64,000 nucleotides of DNA, from NCBI GenBank assembly GCA_965199585.1, contig CBDASI010000002.1, forward strand, positions 3,224,001 through 3,288,000, in the 5' to 3' direction. The stretch is from JAVVHH01 sp965199585. Its GTDB lineage: Bacteria; Pseudomonadota; Alphaproteobacteria; Acetobacterales; Acetobacteraceae. The position numbers and the translations under genes were made by a program. The notes under the pieces were generated by a model. That model was not told the DNA's origin, did no database searches, and saw only the letters and a program-made list of their open reading frames with translations. This document shows, in pieces, positions 7,285-16,486 of the stretch (positions are counted from its first letter, which is position 1; every line of letters starts with the position of its first letter).

Positions 7285-8556
7285 ATGCCGCTACTTGGCT
7301 GTATCGCCGACGACTTTACCGGCGCAACCGACCTGGCTTCCATGCTCGTTCGCAACGGTATGCGTACCGTCCAACACATCGGCGTGCCGCAACCCGGTGA
7401 TCCCAGGACGGCCGCCGACGCGATCGTCATTGCACTAAAATCGCGCACTATTCCCGTCGGCGACGCCGTCGATCAAAGTCTTGCCGCGCTGCGCTGGTTG
7501 CAGGCTGCCGGTTGTCACCAATATTTTTTCAAATACTGCTCGACCTTCGACAGCACCGAAGAAGGCAACATCGGTCCGGTTGCCGAAGCGCTCATTGCTG
7601 CCCTGGACTGCGGCTTCGCCATCGCGTGCCCGGCCTTTCCCGCCAATGCGCGCACGGTTTATCAAGGCCATCTTTTCGTCGGCGCCACTCTGCTGAACGA
7701 GAGCGGCATGCAAGACCATCCACTCACCCCGATGCGCGACGCCAACCTCGTCCGGGTCCTCTCGCGTCAGTCGGAGGGCACGGTCGGCTTGGTCCCGTTC
7801 GCGACGGTGGACGGCGGTTCCGGCCCGATCCGAACGGCCCTCACCCGCCTGCGCGAACAGGGTCGCCGTTTTGCGATCGTCGACGCGACGGCCGACCGGC
7901 ACTTGCTGTCGATCGGTGCTGCCGTGGCCAATCACCCGCTCGTGACCGGTGGCTCCGGTGTCGCGATGGGTTTGCCGGAGAACTTCCGTACGCTCGGGCT
8001 GCTCTCGGCCGAAACCGCGACGGAGCTCCCGCCTGTCGAGGGCGCTGCCGCCATCCTGGTTGGCTCATGCTCGCGCGCCACCTTGTTGCAGGTCGCCACG
8101 ACCCGCGAACTCCTCCCAACGCTTGAACTCGATCCGCTTAAGACACCAGACGCTACTGCCTTGGTGGCGCAAGCACTGGCTTGGGTTGAAAACAAGCTTT
8201 CGGATGTGCCGGTCGTCATCGCCGCTTCCAGCACGCCGGACCGGGTTGCCGCCTTGCAAGAACGATTGGGGCGCGATGCCGCCGGTACGCTGGTCGAGCA
8301 AACGCTGGCGACCATCGCCAAGCGACTTGTCGAACAAGGTGTTCGCCGCATGGTTGTCGCTGGCGGCGAGACGAGCGGCGCCGTCGTGTCCGCACTCGGG
8401 GTGACGCGCCTTAGGATCGGTGCCGAGATCGATCCCGGCGTACCGTGGACCTACGCGGAGGGATCTGGGCCTGAGATGCTGCTTGCGCTCAAATCCGGTA
8501 ACTTCGGCCGGCCCAGCTTTTTCCAAACCGCTTTCAGCACTGTTATCCAGGGTTGA
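7285..8556 (+). CDS. otnK: Four-carbon acid sugar kinase (OtnK / DUF1537 family)
   Basis: A 423-residue kinase of the DUF1537 family, which phosphorylates 3-oxo-tetronates or related four-carbon acid sugars with ATP. The N-terminal substrate domain begins with GCIADDFTGATDLASML; the C-terminal nucleotide domain has VVAGGETSGAVVSALGV. The length is normal. The usual pathway partners (OtnI isomerase, OtnC aldolase, dehydrogenase) are not in the window, so the exact substrate is open. Two bases separate it from the GT4 gene. A nine-base-pair hairpin follows. Confidence 0.85.
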   Translation: MPLLGCIADDFTGATDLASMLVRNGMRTVQHIGVPQPGDPRTAADAIVIALKSRTIPVGDAVDQSLAALRWLQAAGCHQYFFKYCSTFDSTEEGNIGPVAEALIAALDCGFAIACPAFPANARTVYQGHLFVGATLLNESGMQDHPLTPMRDANLVRVLSRQSEGTVGLVPFATVDGGSGPIRTALTRLREQGRRFAIVDATADRHLLSIGAAVANHPLVTGGSGVAMGLPENFRTLGLLSAETATELPPVEGAAAILVGSCSRATLLQVATTRELLPTLELDPLKTPDATALVAQALAWVENKLSDVPVVIAASSTPDRVAALQERLGRDAAGTLVEQTLATIAKRLVEQGVRRMVVAGGETSGAVVSALGVTRLRIGAEIDPGVPWTYAEGSGPEMLLALKSGNFGRPSFFQTAFSTVIQG

Positions 8557-8562
8557 CGTTGA

Positions 8563-8584
8563 AGCGCAGTCAGAAGACTGCGCT
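8563..8584. terminator. Hairpin between convergent otnK and prpC
   Basis: A perfect nine-base-pair stem, AGCGCAGTC and GACTGCGCT, with an AGAA tetraloop sits in the 42-bp gap between two convergent genes. There is no strong T run on either side, but position and perfection suggest a shared terminator. Confidence 0.6.
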
Positions 8585-8598
8585 CCAACAAGACAATG

Positions 8599-9747
8599 CT
8601 AGCGCTCGGAAATCGGCACGAAAGTCAGGTTCTCAGGGCCGACATAATTGGCGGTGGGGCGGATAAGTTTGTTGTCCACCCGCTGTTCCATGACGTGTGC
8701 TGCCCAGCCGCTAGTCCGCGAGATGACGAAAATTGGGGTAAACATGGACGTCGGAATACGCATCTGGCTGTATGCGACGGCACTGAACCAATCCAGATTC
8801 GCGAACATCCGCTTCAGCTCCCACATCGTCGCCTCGATGCGGTCGGCGACGTCGAAGCCGAGCCGATTGCCATTCCTGATCGACAGCTTCTCCGCGACGC
8901 GCTTGATCACCACGTTACGTGGGTCGGCAACGGTGTAAACCGCGTGACCAAAGCCGATGATCACTTCCTTGGCCGCGACCCGGCGGCGGATATCGGCTTC
9001 CGCCGCATCCACATCGGCATACCGCTGCTGGATTTCGAGCGCGACCTCGTTGGCGCCGCCGTGCTTCGGCCCGCGCAGTGCGCCGATGCCGCCGACAATT
9101 GCCGAATACATATCGGCGCCCGTTCCCGCCACGACACGCGCCGCAAACGTGCTCGCATTGAACTCATGCTCCGCATACAGCACCAAGCTCGTGTGCATCG
9201 CCCGCTCCCACTCGGGCGACGGCGGCTTGCCATGCAGTAGATGCAGGAAGTGTCCCCCGATACTATCGTCCGACGTCTCGACCTCGATGCGCCGACCGTT
9301 ATGGGACCAGTGATACCAATACAGCAGCATCGACGCGCCACTCGCCATCAGCCGATCCGCGATGTCGCGGGCGCCAGCGACGCTATGGTCATCCTTCTCC
9401 GGCAAAGCGCAGCCCATTGCCGAGATCGCCGTGCGCATCACGTCCATCGGATGCGTCGAGGCAGGAAGCGCCTCCAAAACCTCGCGGACAACGCGGGGTA
9501 GTCCGCGAAGCGTCTGCAGCTTCGCCTTGTATGCTGTAAGCTGCGCTGAATCAGGCAGCGCCCCGTGCACCAGCAAATACGCGATTTCCTCGAACTCGCA
9601 TTGTTCCGCGATGTCGAGGATGTCATAGCCGCGGTAGTGCAGATCGTTACCGGTGTGACCCACCGTGCACAGCGCAGTATTCCCAGCCGTGATGCCGGCC
9701 AGCGCGACACCCTTCTTCGCCTTTGGTGCCGCCTGTGTCTCGGACAT
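8599..9747 (-). CDS. prpC: 2-methylcitrate synthase / citrate synthase
   Basis: A 382-residue enzyme of the short citrate synthase type that condenses oxaloacetate with propionyl-CoA or acetyl-CoA. Hallmarks are the N-terminal GITAGNTALCTV...LHYRGYDILDIAE, the catalytic-region histidines in GPKHGGANE and GFGHAVYTVADPRN, and the RPTANYVGP end. Length and N terminus favour the methylcitrate branch (PrpC), but no prpB or prpD is nearby, so a citrate synthase role is possible. GAGGAGGAG lies just upstream of the ATG. The 145 bp before the gene should hold its promoter, though no clear element is visible. Confidence 0.85.
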   Translation of the reverse strand: MSETQAAPKAKKGVALAGITAGNTALCTVGHTGNDLHYRGYDILDIAEQCEFEEIAYLLVHGALPDSAQLTAYKAKLQTLRGLPRVVREVLEALPASTHPMDVMRTAISAMGCALPEKDDHSVAGARDIADRLMASGASMLLYWYHWSHNGRRIEVETSDDSIGGHFLHLLHGKPPSPEWERAMHTSLVLYAEHEFNASTFAARVVAGTGADMYSAIVGGIGALRGPKHGGANEVALEIQQRYADVDAAEADIRRRVAAKEVIIGFGHAVYTVADPRNVVIKRVAEKLSIRNGNRLGFDVADRIEATMWELKRMFANLDWFSAVAYSQMRIPTSMFTPIFVISRTSGWAAHVMEQRVDNKLIRPTANYVGPENLTFVPISER

Positions 9748-9892
9748 GCCGTTCTCCTCCTCAATTGCCGCTCGACGGCATCTGCCTCCCGGCCAAGCCG
9801 TCCGGATGACAAGTTTTTGTCACGCCAGGCGGCGAAGGTCGATGCGTCGAGCGTTCAGGGTAGAGGAACTAACGAAAACGTTCTTTCCGCGA

Positions 9893-11716
9893 CTACTCGA
9901 CCGTGACGCTCTTGGCCAGGTTACGCGGCTGATCGACGTCCGTGCCGCGCAGAAGCGCCGTATGGTACGCCAACATCTGCACCGCGATCGCGTACAGGAT
10001 CGGCGCCACGAACGGGTCGACGGTCGGCAGTTCCAACATTTCAGACGCGATGCCCTTCATCTTCGCGCAACCAGCCGCATCGGACATGATCACGATCTGG
10101 CCGCCTCGGGCTCCAGCTTCCTGAACGTTGCTTGCCGTCTTCTCGAACAGCGGCCCAGACGGCAGCAGCGATAGAATCGGCACCTGCCGATCAATCAGCG
10201 CGATCGGACCATGCTTCATCTCGCCGGCCGCATAGCCCTCAGCGTGGATATAGCAGATCTCCTTGAGCTTCAGCGCCGCCTCGAGCGCAATGGCATGCTG
10301 GGTTCCGCGCCCGAGACAGAGAACGTCGCGCGCCTCGCTCATCCGCTCGGCCATCTTTCGGATGGCGTCCTCTCGCGCCAGCACCTCGGCCGCCCGGCTC
10401 GGCAGTTCAAGCAATGCTGCGACCAAGCGCGCTTCGGTCGCCGCATCGATCGTGCCGCGAGCGCGTCCCGCACCGATCGCCAGACAGGCCAACACCGTCA
10501 GCTGTGCCGTGAATGCTTTCGTACTGGCAACGCCGATTTCCGGCCCCGCCACCGTCTCCAGCACCACATCGCTTTCCCGTGCCATGCTGCTTTCCGAAAC
10601 GTTCAGCACCGAGACGATGTGTTGCCCCGCCTGCTGCATGAACCGCAGGGCAGCCAGGGTGTCTGCCGTCTCGCCGCTCTGGCTGACCAGTAAGCCGACA
10701 CCCCCCAACGTCATCGGCGGCGTGCGATACCGGAACTCGCTCGCGATATCGATGTCGGAAGGCAGCTTGGCCAGTTCCTCCATCCAATGCCGCCCCGCCA
10801 ATCCGGCGTAATACGTGCTGCCGCAGCCGGCGATGGTGAGGCGCGGGACCGCCTTCCAATCGAACGGCAACTCGGGCAGTGTCACGACGCGGGCCGCCGG
10901 ATCGAGCATGCGGGCGAGCGTCTGCCCGATTGCGGCCGGATGCTCGTGAAGTTCCTTCTCCATGAAGTGCCGGTAGCCATCCTTGCCCACCACCGCGCCG
11001 GTCTGCACCGTCACTTTGATCGGCCGATTCACCTTGCCGCCACTCGGCCCGAAGATCGCGGCATCGTCGCGCGAAATGACGGCCCAGTCTCCGTCGTGCA
11101 GATAGGCGATCCGCCGCGTCATCGGCGCCAACGCCAGGCTGTCGCTGCCGAGATACATTGCGGTCTCGCCGAACCCGACCGCCAGCGGCGCTCCGTGCTG
11201 CGCGCCGATCATCAGTTCCGGATGCCCGGCGAAAATCAGCGCAACGGCATATGCGCCCTCGAGCCGCGCGAACGCAGCTCGCGCCGCTTCGACCGGTCCC
11301 ATTCCCATGGCAAGGTTGAGATCGATCAACTGGGCGACGGTTTCCGTGTCGGTCTCCGTTTGAAAAGACTGCCCTGCCGCCTCGAGTTCCGCCCTTAACT
11401 CGGCATGGTTCTCGATGATGCCGTTGTGCACGACGCTTACGCGCGGCGTGCCGTGCGGATGCGCATTCCGCTGCGTCGGCGCGCCATGCGTCGCCCAACG
11501 CGTGTGCCCGATCCCAGTTAGTCCCGGCAACGGATGCAGGGCCAACTCGGCCGCCAGGTTGCCGAGCTTCCCGGGCGCCCGCCGCCGCTCGATCCCGCCC
11601 TCGACCAACGTCGCGATCCCCGCGCTGTCGTAGCCGCGGTATTCCAGCCGCCGCAGCGCCTCGAGCAGGAGGGGAGCCGCCGGTTCCGCGCCGATTACGC
11701 CAACGATGCCGCACAT
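9893..11716 (-). CDS. glmS: Glutamine--fructose-6-phosphate aminotransferase (isomerizing)
   Basis: A 607-residue enzyme making glucosamine-6-phosphate from fructose-6-phosphate and glutamine, the first step to UDP-GlcNAc for peptidoglycan and LPS. The N-terminal glutaminase domain starts MCGIVGVIG with nucleophile C2 and has GHTRWATHG; two SIS domains follow (about residues 285-425 and 455-595, the latter with LGRGTQHAIALEAALKLKEICYIHAEGYAAGEMKHGPIAL). It ends with the conserved PRNLAKSVTVE. It starts directly after the glmU stop with no gap, so glmU-glmS form an operon. I see no glmS ribozyme. Confidence 0.97.
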   Translation of the reverse strand: MCGIVGVIGAEPAAPLLLEALRRLEYRGYDSAGIATLVEGGIERRRAPGKLGNLAAELALHPLPGLTGIGHTRWATHGAPTQRNAHPHGTPRVSVVHNGIIENHAELRAELEAAGQSFQTETDTETVAQLIDLNLAMGMGPVEAARAAFARLEGAYAVALIFAGHPELMIGAQHGAPLAVGFGETAMYLGSDSLALAPMTRRIAYLHDGDWAVISRDDAAIFGPSGGKVNRPIKVTVQTGAVVGKDGYRHFMEKELHEHPAAIGQTLARMLDPAARVVTLPELPFDWKAVPRLTIAGCGSTYYAGLAGRHWMEELAKLPSDIDIASEFRYRTPPMTLGGVGLLVSQSGETADTLAALRFMQQAGQHIVSVLNVSESSMARESDVVLETVAGPEIGVASTKAFTAQLTVLACLAIGAGRARGTIDAATEARLVAALLELPSRAAEVLAREDAIRKMAERMSEARDVLCLGRGTQHAIALEAALKLKEICYIHAEGYAAGEMKHGPIALIDRQVPILSLLPSGPLFEKTASNVQEAGARGGQIVIMSDAAGCAKMKGIASEMLELPTVDPFVAPILYAIAVQMLAYHTALLRGTDVDQPRNLAKSVTVE

Positions 11717-13021
11717 CTACTTCTTCTCCTTACCCGCCCGAAACGCCGCCGCCCCGCCGGGCTTATCGACCTGCCGAGCCCGCCCGAACGTCATCGCATC
11801 CGCCGGAACATCCGACGTCACGACGCTACCCGCGGCGATGAACGACCCATCGCCAAGCCGAACGGGCGCGACCAGCACCGACGCGGTACCGACGAACACA
11901 TTCGACCCTATTTTTGTCTGAAATTTGTTAACACCGTCATAATTGCAGGTGATCGTACCGGCTCCGATGTTGGTTTTCTCGCCGACCTCGCTGTCACCCA
12001 AGTAGCTCAAATGATTGACTTTTGCTCCCCGGCCGACCCGCGTTGCCTTCACCTCGACGAAATTGCCGATATGCACGTCGGCCTCCAGCACCGTCCCCGG
12101 CCGCAACCGCGCGAACGGCCCGACGATCGCTCCAGACCCAACTCGGCATCCCTCCAGATGGCAGAACGCTCGAATCTCGACCCCGGCCTCGACGACGACG
12201 CCGGGTCCGAACACCACGTTGGGCCCGACCGTCACGTCCGCCGCCAGCTGCGTGTCCCAACAGAACTGCACGCTGCCAGGCGCCATCAGCGTCACCCCGG
12301 CTTCCATGGCGGCGACCCGCATCCAGGACTGCACCGTCGCCTCGGCGTCCGACAGCTCCACCCGCGAGTTGACCCCGCGCAGCTCCTCCCACGGTGCCTC
12401 GACCGCGATGACGCGCTTGCCTTGCGCATTGGCCAGCGCCACGCAATCCGTCAGGTAGAACTCGCCTTTCGGGCTCGGCGTCACCGCCCGCAGCCACCGC
12501 CGGAAATCATCCGCCGCCGCACACAGCACGCCGGCATTGCACAGCCCGACCGCCCGCTCCGCCGCCGACGCATCCGCCCACTCGACGATCCGCTCCACCG
12601 TCCCGTCCTGCTCGATGACCCGGCCGTACCGGCCCGCATCGAGGGGCCGCATCGCCAGCAGCGCCAGCCCGGCCCCCCGCCGCGCCTCGAGCAAGCGCCG
12701 CATCGTCTCCGTGCGGATCAGCGGATTATCCGCATACAGGACGGCCACGTCGCCATCGCCGAAATGCGCCTCCGCCTGCAGCGCCGCATGCGCCGTCCCG
12801 AGCCGTTCCTGCTGCACGACTACCGTATGCGGTGCCGCGGCCTTGGCCACCACCTCCATCCCCGGCCCGATCACGACCACGACGCGATCGAACACCGCCT
12901 CGCATTGCGCGATCAGATGGTTCAGCATCGGTCTCCCCGCGATCCGGTGAAGCGCCTTCGGCAAGGCCGACTTCATTCGGGTTCCAAGACCAGCGGCGAG
13001 CAGCACGGCAACAGATGTCAT
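11717..13021 (-). CDS. glmU: Bifunctional GlcNAc-1-P uridyltransferase / GlcN-1-P acetyltransferase
   Basis: A 434-residue bifunctional enzyme that acetylates glucosamine-1-phosphate and then forms UDP-GlcNAc. The N-terminal pyrophosphorylase domain begins with LLAAGLGTRMKSALPKAL (about residues 7-24). The C-terminal left-handed beta-helix has hexapeptide repeats and the acetyltransferase-region NHLSYLGDSEVGEKTNIGAGTITCNYDG. It is first in glmU-glmS and divergent from the phosphatase gene, with 29 bp between the start codons. Confidence 0.96.
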   Translation of the reverse strand: MTSVAVLLAAGLGTRMKSALPKALHRIAGRPMLNHLIAQCEAVFDRVVVVIGPGMEVVAKAAAPHTVVVQQERLGTAHAALQAEAHFGDGDVAVLYADNPLIRTETMRRLLEARRGAGLALLAMRPLDAGRYGRVIEQDGTVERIVEWADASAAERAVGLCNAGVLCAAADDFRRWLRAVTPSPKGEFYLTDCVALANAQGKRVIAVEAPWEELRGVNSRVELSDAEATVQSWMRVAAMEAGVTLMAPGSVQFCWDTQLAADVTVGPNVVFGPGVVVEAGVEIRAFCHLEGCRVGSGAIVGPFARLRPGTVLEADVHIGNFVEVKATRVGRGAKVNHLSYLGDSEVGEKTNIGAGTITCNYDGVNKFQTKIGSNVFVGTASVLVAPVRLGDGSFIAAGSVVTSDVPADAMTFGRARQVDKPGGAAAFRAGKEKK

Positions 13022-13050
13022 GCGTCTCGCGTAGCCGCCGGCTCACGCTT

Positions 13051-13761
13051 ATGTCAAAGCAATCAAAAACAATCTTCGTATCGGAGTGCGACACCATCCG
13101 CCCGACCCCTCGCCGCACGCTCGTGCTCGACCTCGACGGCACCCTCGTCGACACGCTGCCCGACCTCCGCGCCAGCCTCAATCGCCTGATGGCAGCCCAT
13201 CGGCTCGAGCCGTTCCCGGCCGCCGAGGTCGCCGGCTTCATTGGTGACGGCGCCGGCGTGCTCGTCCGCCGGGCGATGGCCGCCCGTCAGCGCGAGCCCG
13301 AGGAATCCGATTTCGCCGCCTTCCTCGCCGACTATGCAGCTCACGCCGCCGACGAGTCCGTCCTGTTCCCTGGCGTTGCCGACGCGCTCGAGAAAGCCCA
13401 AGCCGATGGCTGGCGGCTGGCCGTCTGCACCAACAAGCCCGAAGCCCCCGCCCGCTCGCTTCTCGAGGCCCTCGGGGTCGCGCACCTCTTCTCAGCGATC
13501 GGCGGCGGTGACAGCTTCCCAAGCCGCAAGCCCGACCCGGCCCATCTCCTCGCCACCATCGCCGCCGCCGGCGGAGAACCCGGCGCCAGCGTCATGGTCG
13601 GCGATCACCGCAATGACGTGCTCGCCGCCGGCGGCGCGCACATCCCGGTTATTTTCGCTGCTTGGGGCTATGGCGGGTCGGACATGGCCCGCGGCGCCGA
13701 TGCAATGGCCGCCAGCTTCGCCGAAATCCCCGACCTGGCCGACAAATTGCTTAGTTCGTGA
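13051..13761 (+). CDS. gph: Phosphoglycolate phosphatase (HAD superfamily)
   Basis: A 236-residue HAD hydrolase of the Gph type, removing phosphate from 2-phosphoglycolate formed in DNA repair and metabolism. Motif I is D27-L-D29-G-T-L-V-D; motif II lies in AVCTNKPEAP, motif III around SRKPDPAHL, and motif IV is MVGDHRNDVLAA. The ATG at 13051 is the only ATG that avoids running into glmU on the other strand; it gives an N-terminal tail of about 22 residues before the fold. The 3' end overlaps the convergent DUF3108 gene by 11 bp. Confidence 0.88.
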   Translation: MSKQSKTIFVSECDTIRPTPRRTLVLDLDGTLVDTLPDLRASLNRLMAAHRLEPFPAAEVAGFIGDGAGVLVRRAMAARQREPEESDFAAFLADYAAHAADESVLFPGVADALEKAQADGWRLAVCTNKPEAPARSLLEALGVAHLFSAIGGGDSFPSRKPDPAHLLATIAAAGGEPGASVMVGDHRNDVLAAGGAHIPVIFAAWGYGGSDMARGADAMAASFAEIPDLADKLLSS

Positions 13762-14515
13762 TGTACATCGTCGCGTCGCCGAACCACCGTGTGTGAAAAC
13801 TGATCCGCACTGGCAGCATCGGCCCGCCCGGCGTCACTGCCGCGAACCAGGCGCTTCCCCGCTGCGGCTGCTGTAGCCGCTCGCGATCCTCGTTCAGCGT
13901 GAAGCCGCCCAACTGCCGCCCCTCGAACTCGCATTGCAGCGCCGGCCCGCTGAAACTCGATACCGAACTGGCCGGGATCGGTGCCATCCCGACCGTCCAT
14001 GACCGCAGGCTCGCCAGCCGTCGCCCGTCGAACGTCTGCACCGTCCCATCGCACCGCCCGGTCCGCCCCACCTGGCTCACCAATTGCGCCATCGCGCTCA
14101 GTGTATCGATCGTGCCGCGCTGCTGCTCGGCTGCCACGGCCTCGCGCTCCTTGTCGTTTGGCGGCACCAACTGCCGCACGACCGGCTGGCCCTCGCGGTA
14201 ATCGATTTCGGTGACGCGCTGCTCCCCCCGCAACGATCCGCTGCTCGTGAACCGGACCGGCACCGCGCGCCCGGCGGCAAAGCCGCCCTGCACCACCGTG
14301 TTCTGCTGGCTCCGCACGAACACCCCGAACGTCCCCGTCGTGCGATAGTCGAGCTGTAGCCGATACGCCGCCGGCGTCAGCTCGAATGCCGCCTCCACCA
14401 CGACGACGTTCAGCCCGGCTGCATAAGCGGCATACCGCGCCTTCACCGCCTCGGCCTGCGCCACCGCTGGGACCAACATCAACGCAAGGCAGGCTTGGAT
14501 CAGCATCGCGCTCAT
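13751..14515 (-). CDS. DUF3108 domain-containing exported protein
   Basis: A 254-residue protein with a Sec signal peptide (about residues 1-21, cleavage after AQA) and a DUF3108 body: repeated beta strands such as YRLQLDYRTTGTFGVFVRSQQNTVVQGG and a C-terminal LPVRISFHTRWFGDATMYITN. The biochemical role of this family is not established; a periplasmic or envelope location follows from the signal peptide. A TATAAT-like stretch precedes the start on its strand. It stands alone and converges on gph with an 11-bp overlap. Confidence 0.75.
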   Translation of the reverse strand: MSAMLIQACLALMLVPAVAQAEAVKARYAAYAAGLNVVVVEAAFELTPAAYRLQLDYRTTGTFGVFVRSQQNTVVQGGFAAGRAVPVRFTSSGSLRGEQRVTEIDYREGQPVVRQLVPPNDKEREAVAAEQQRGTIDTLSAMAQLVSQVGRTGRCDGTVQTFDGRRLASLRSWTVGMAPIPASSVSSFSGPALQCEFEGRQLGGFTLNEDRERLQQPQRGSAWFAAVTPGGPMLPVRISFHTRWFGDATMYITN

Positions 14516-14529
14516 ATAATGCTCTCAGC

Positions 14530-14558
14530 TTGACACGACGAGACCCGGCAACCTAAAC
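14530..14558 (+). promoter_or_regulatory. Sigma-70 promoter of tRNA-Val
   Basis: TTGACA (14530-14535) is followed after 17 bp by CTAAAC (14553-14558), and the mature tRNA begins 15 bp later. The -35 is consensus; the -10 matches weakly. The spacing is ideal for housekeeping sigma factor. Confidence 0.6.
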
Positions 14559-14573
14559 GACCCGCCTCAGGTC

Positions 14574-14648
14574 GGGCGCGTAGCTCAGCGGTAGAGCATT
14601 CGCTTCACACGCGAAGGGTCACAGGTTCAATCCCTGTCGCGCCCACCA
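14574..14648 (+). tRNA. tRNA-Val (anticodon CAC)
   Basis: The sequence folds as a full cloverleaf: acceptor GGGCGCG pairs with CGCGCCC, D arm GCTC/GAGC, anticodon arm TTCGC/GCGAA with loop TTCACAC giving anticodon CAC (reads GUG), and T arm ACAGG/CCTGT. The 3' ACCA is encoded. It is 75 bases long and stands alone, not in an array. Confidence 0.96.
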
Positions 14649-14662
14649 CTTCCCGCCAATCG

Positions 14663-16486
14663 ATGCGAGCGCTGATGAAACCTTCAATTTCGTCGCGCAT
14701 CATTCCGATCACGCTTTGTCTGGTCGGCACTCTCATCTTCCACCGCTACAGTATCCTGACCGGCCTGGATCGCGTCCAAGCCGATACCGGCGACTCCCGC
14801 TTCATCGCTTTCCTGCTCGAGCACTGGAACAATGCGGCTCACGGCCGGGTCGCCTGGAACTCGCCGCCGATTTTCTGGCCGGAACGCAATACCCTCGCCT
14901 ACTCGGACCTGCTCGTCGGCATGGGCCTGCCGCATGCGGCGCTCCGCAGCGTGCTCGGCGTTTTTCAGGCGATGAACCTCCAGCTCATCTTGCTTTCGCT
15001 GGCCAGCTTCGCGGCTGCCTATCGCTTGCTTGCCCGCGGCTTCGGTCTTTCCGTGTGGGCCGCCAGCGCCGGTGCCTACTTCTTTGCGTTCTCCTGGCCG
15101 CGCTTTGCCCAGCTCGTCCATGTCCAACTGCAGTTCACCGCGCTGCTGCCTCTCCTCGCGCTTCTCGCGCTCGAATGTCTCCGCGACGGCCAAACGCTGC
15201 GAAAGGCCGCATTCGCCTGGCGCGCCTGCGCATTCGTGGTCCTACTCGTCGCGACTCTGGCCACCACGCTATATTACGCGATCTTCGCCGCACTCATGGC
15301 GGCGGTGGCGGCGGCGTTGTGCCTGTCATCGCCGCGCTCCCGCATTCACCTTCTCGCCGTCTTGCGTCGCCAGGCCCTGCCTCTCGTCGCCGCAGCGTTG
15401 CTCGGCCTCGTGCTGCTCGCGCCGATTGTCTACGTCTATCTTCCAGTCTGGCGGAGCAGCCAGGGGCGCGCATGGAGCGAGGTGGTCACCTTTCTCCCAA
15501 CCGTGACCGACTTCTTCTGGATGGGTCCGGAAAGCCTGGTTTGGGGCTGGTTCTTCGAGCGTTGGCCCGCAGCGACGATCCTGCTACGGCGGCCGGAGTT
15601 CCGCATCGGCGTCGGGCTCGTCGTCTCACTTGCCTGGTGCGCCGCCGTTATCTGGGCCATCGCTGCTGCCAGCCGGCCCAAACGGCTCGACGCTCGCACC
15701 GGTGGCGCGGTCCTGTTCATCATCGCCGGCTTCGTTCTTCAGCTTCTGATGGTTCGCCTGCCGGGCGACCGTTCCGCCTGGTGGCTGATCTGGCGATTTT
15801 TCCCCGGTGGCACCGGCATTCGCGGTGTCGCTCGCTTGGAACTTATCGTCACACTGCCAATGGCGCTCGGCATCGCTATCTTGATCGATCGAGCGGCCCC
15901 GCGCTGGCGGGCCGCTATCACCGCACTCGCGATTTTCGCCGTCATCGAGCAGATCGGCGCCACGCAAAGCTACTCGGGAGCCTCGGCGGAAGCGCTCTCC
16001 ACACGCGTCGGCGCTCAGATTCCTGCGTTGTGTCGGGCCGCCTACATCGTTGCACCGACAGACCTCATACCGCCGCCCCCGCCGCCGATCGGTGAGGCGC
16101 AATTCGACGCGCAATCCTATCTCGCCGCCAATCCAGACGTCGCCGCTGCCTGGAAAGGCACGCCGTGGGAACATTACGATCGCTTCGGCCGTGCCGAGCA
16201 CCGCTCGCTCGACCCGGCCTACTCGATCCTGCGCAGCGCCACGCTGTTCTTTGCTTACAATTACACACTACCCCTGGCCGCCGCGCTACGCGGAGTCCCC
16301 GTCGTCAACGGCATCAGCGGTTGGGAGCCGAGAGGCTGGGAGTTGTTCGACGTCCTGTCTGACAACCGCGCCCATTTAGCCGCATGGCTCCAGATTAAGG
16401 GAGTTCCGGCGGCCGATGTCTGCGTCGTGCCGATCCGGATCACGCTGCCCGAGATACCTGACCCTCCTGCCCGGATGATGCCTTAA
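14663..16486 (+). CDS. Polytopic membrane protein, GT-C glycosyltransferase-like, with a lone YLxxNPDV repeat
   Basis: A 607-residue integral membrane protein with roughly ten hydrophobic segments between residues 13 and 430 and an early acidic loop (ADTGDSR, about 40-46) like the first loop of GT-C/YfhO-type lipid-linked sugar transferases. After a proline run (about 470-475) comes one copy of the YLAANPDV...HYDRFGRAEHR repeat (about 481-515) known from large secreted adhesins. The end (GVPVVNGISGWEPRGWELFD) resembles the periplasmic tail of GT-C proteins. It starts 14 bp after the tRNA; a second ATG at 14675 is an alternative. Substrate unknown. It shares its stop bases with the convergent peptidase gene. 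Confidence 0.65.
   Translation: MRALMKPSISSRIIPITLCLVGTLIFHRYSILTGLDRVQADTGDSRFIAFLLEHWNNAAHGRVAWNSPPIFWPERNTLAYSDLLVGMGLPHAALRSVLGVFQAMNLQLILLSLASFAAAYRLLARGFGLSVWAASAGAYFFAFSWPRFAQLVHVQLQFTALLPLLALLALECLRDGQTLRKAAFAWRACAFVVLLVATLATTLYYAIFAALMAAVAAALCLSSPRSRIHLLAVLRRQALPLVAAALLGLVLLAPIVYVYLPVWRSSQGRAWSEVVTFLPTVTDFFWMGPESLVWGWFFERWPAATILLRRPEFRIGVGLVVSLAWCAAVIWAIAAASRPKRLDARTGGAVLFIIAGFVLQLLMVRLPGDRSAWWLIWRFFPGGTGIRGVARLELIVTLPMALGIAILIDRAAPRWRAAITALAIFAVIEQIGATQSYSGASAEALSTRVGAQIPALCRAAYIVAPTDLIPPPPPPIGEAQFDAQSYLAANPDVAAAWKGTPWEHYDRFGRAEHRSLDPAYSILRSATLFFAYNYTLPLAAALRGVPVVNGISGWEPRGWELFDVLSDNRAHLAAWLQIKGVPAADVCVVPIRITLPEIPDPPARMMP

Noticed and set aside
11716..11760. glmS ribozyme or riboswitch before glmS
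   Set aside because: glmS starts directly after the glmU stop codon, leaving no leader.
14574..16486. tRNA-Val as an attachment site for an island carrying the membrane protein gene
   Set aside because: No integrase, no direct repeat of the tRNA 3' end and no change in composition were seen.
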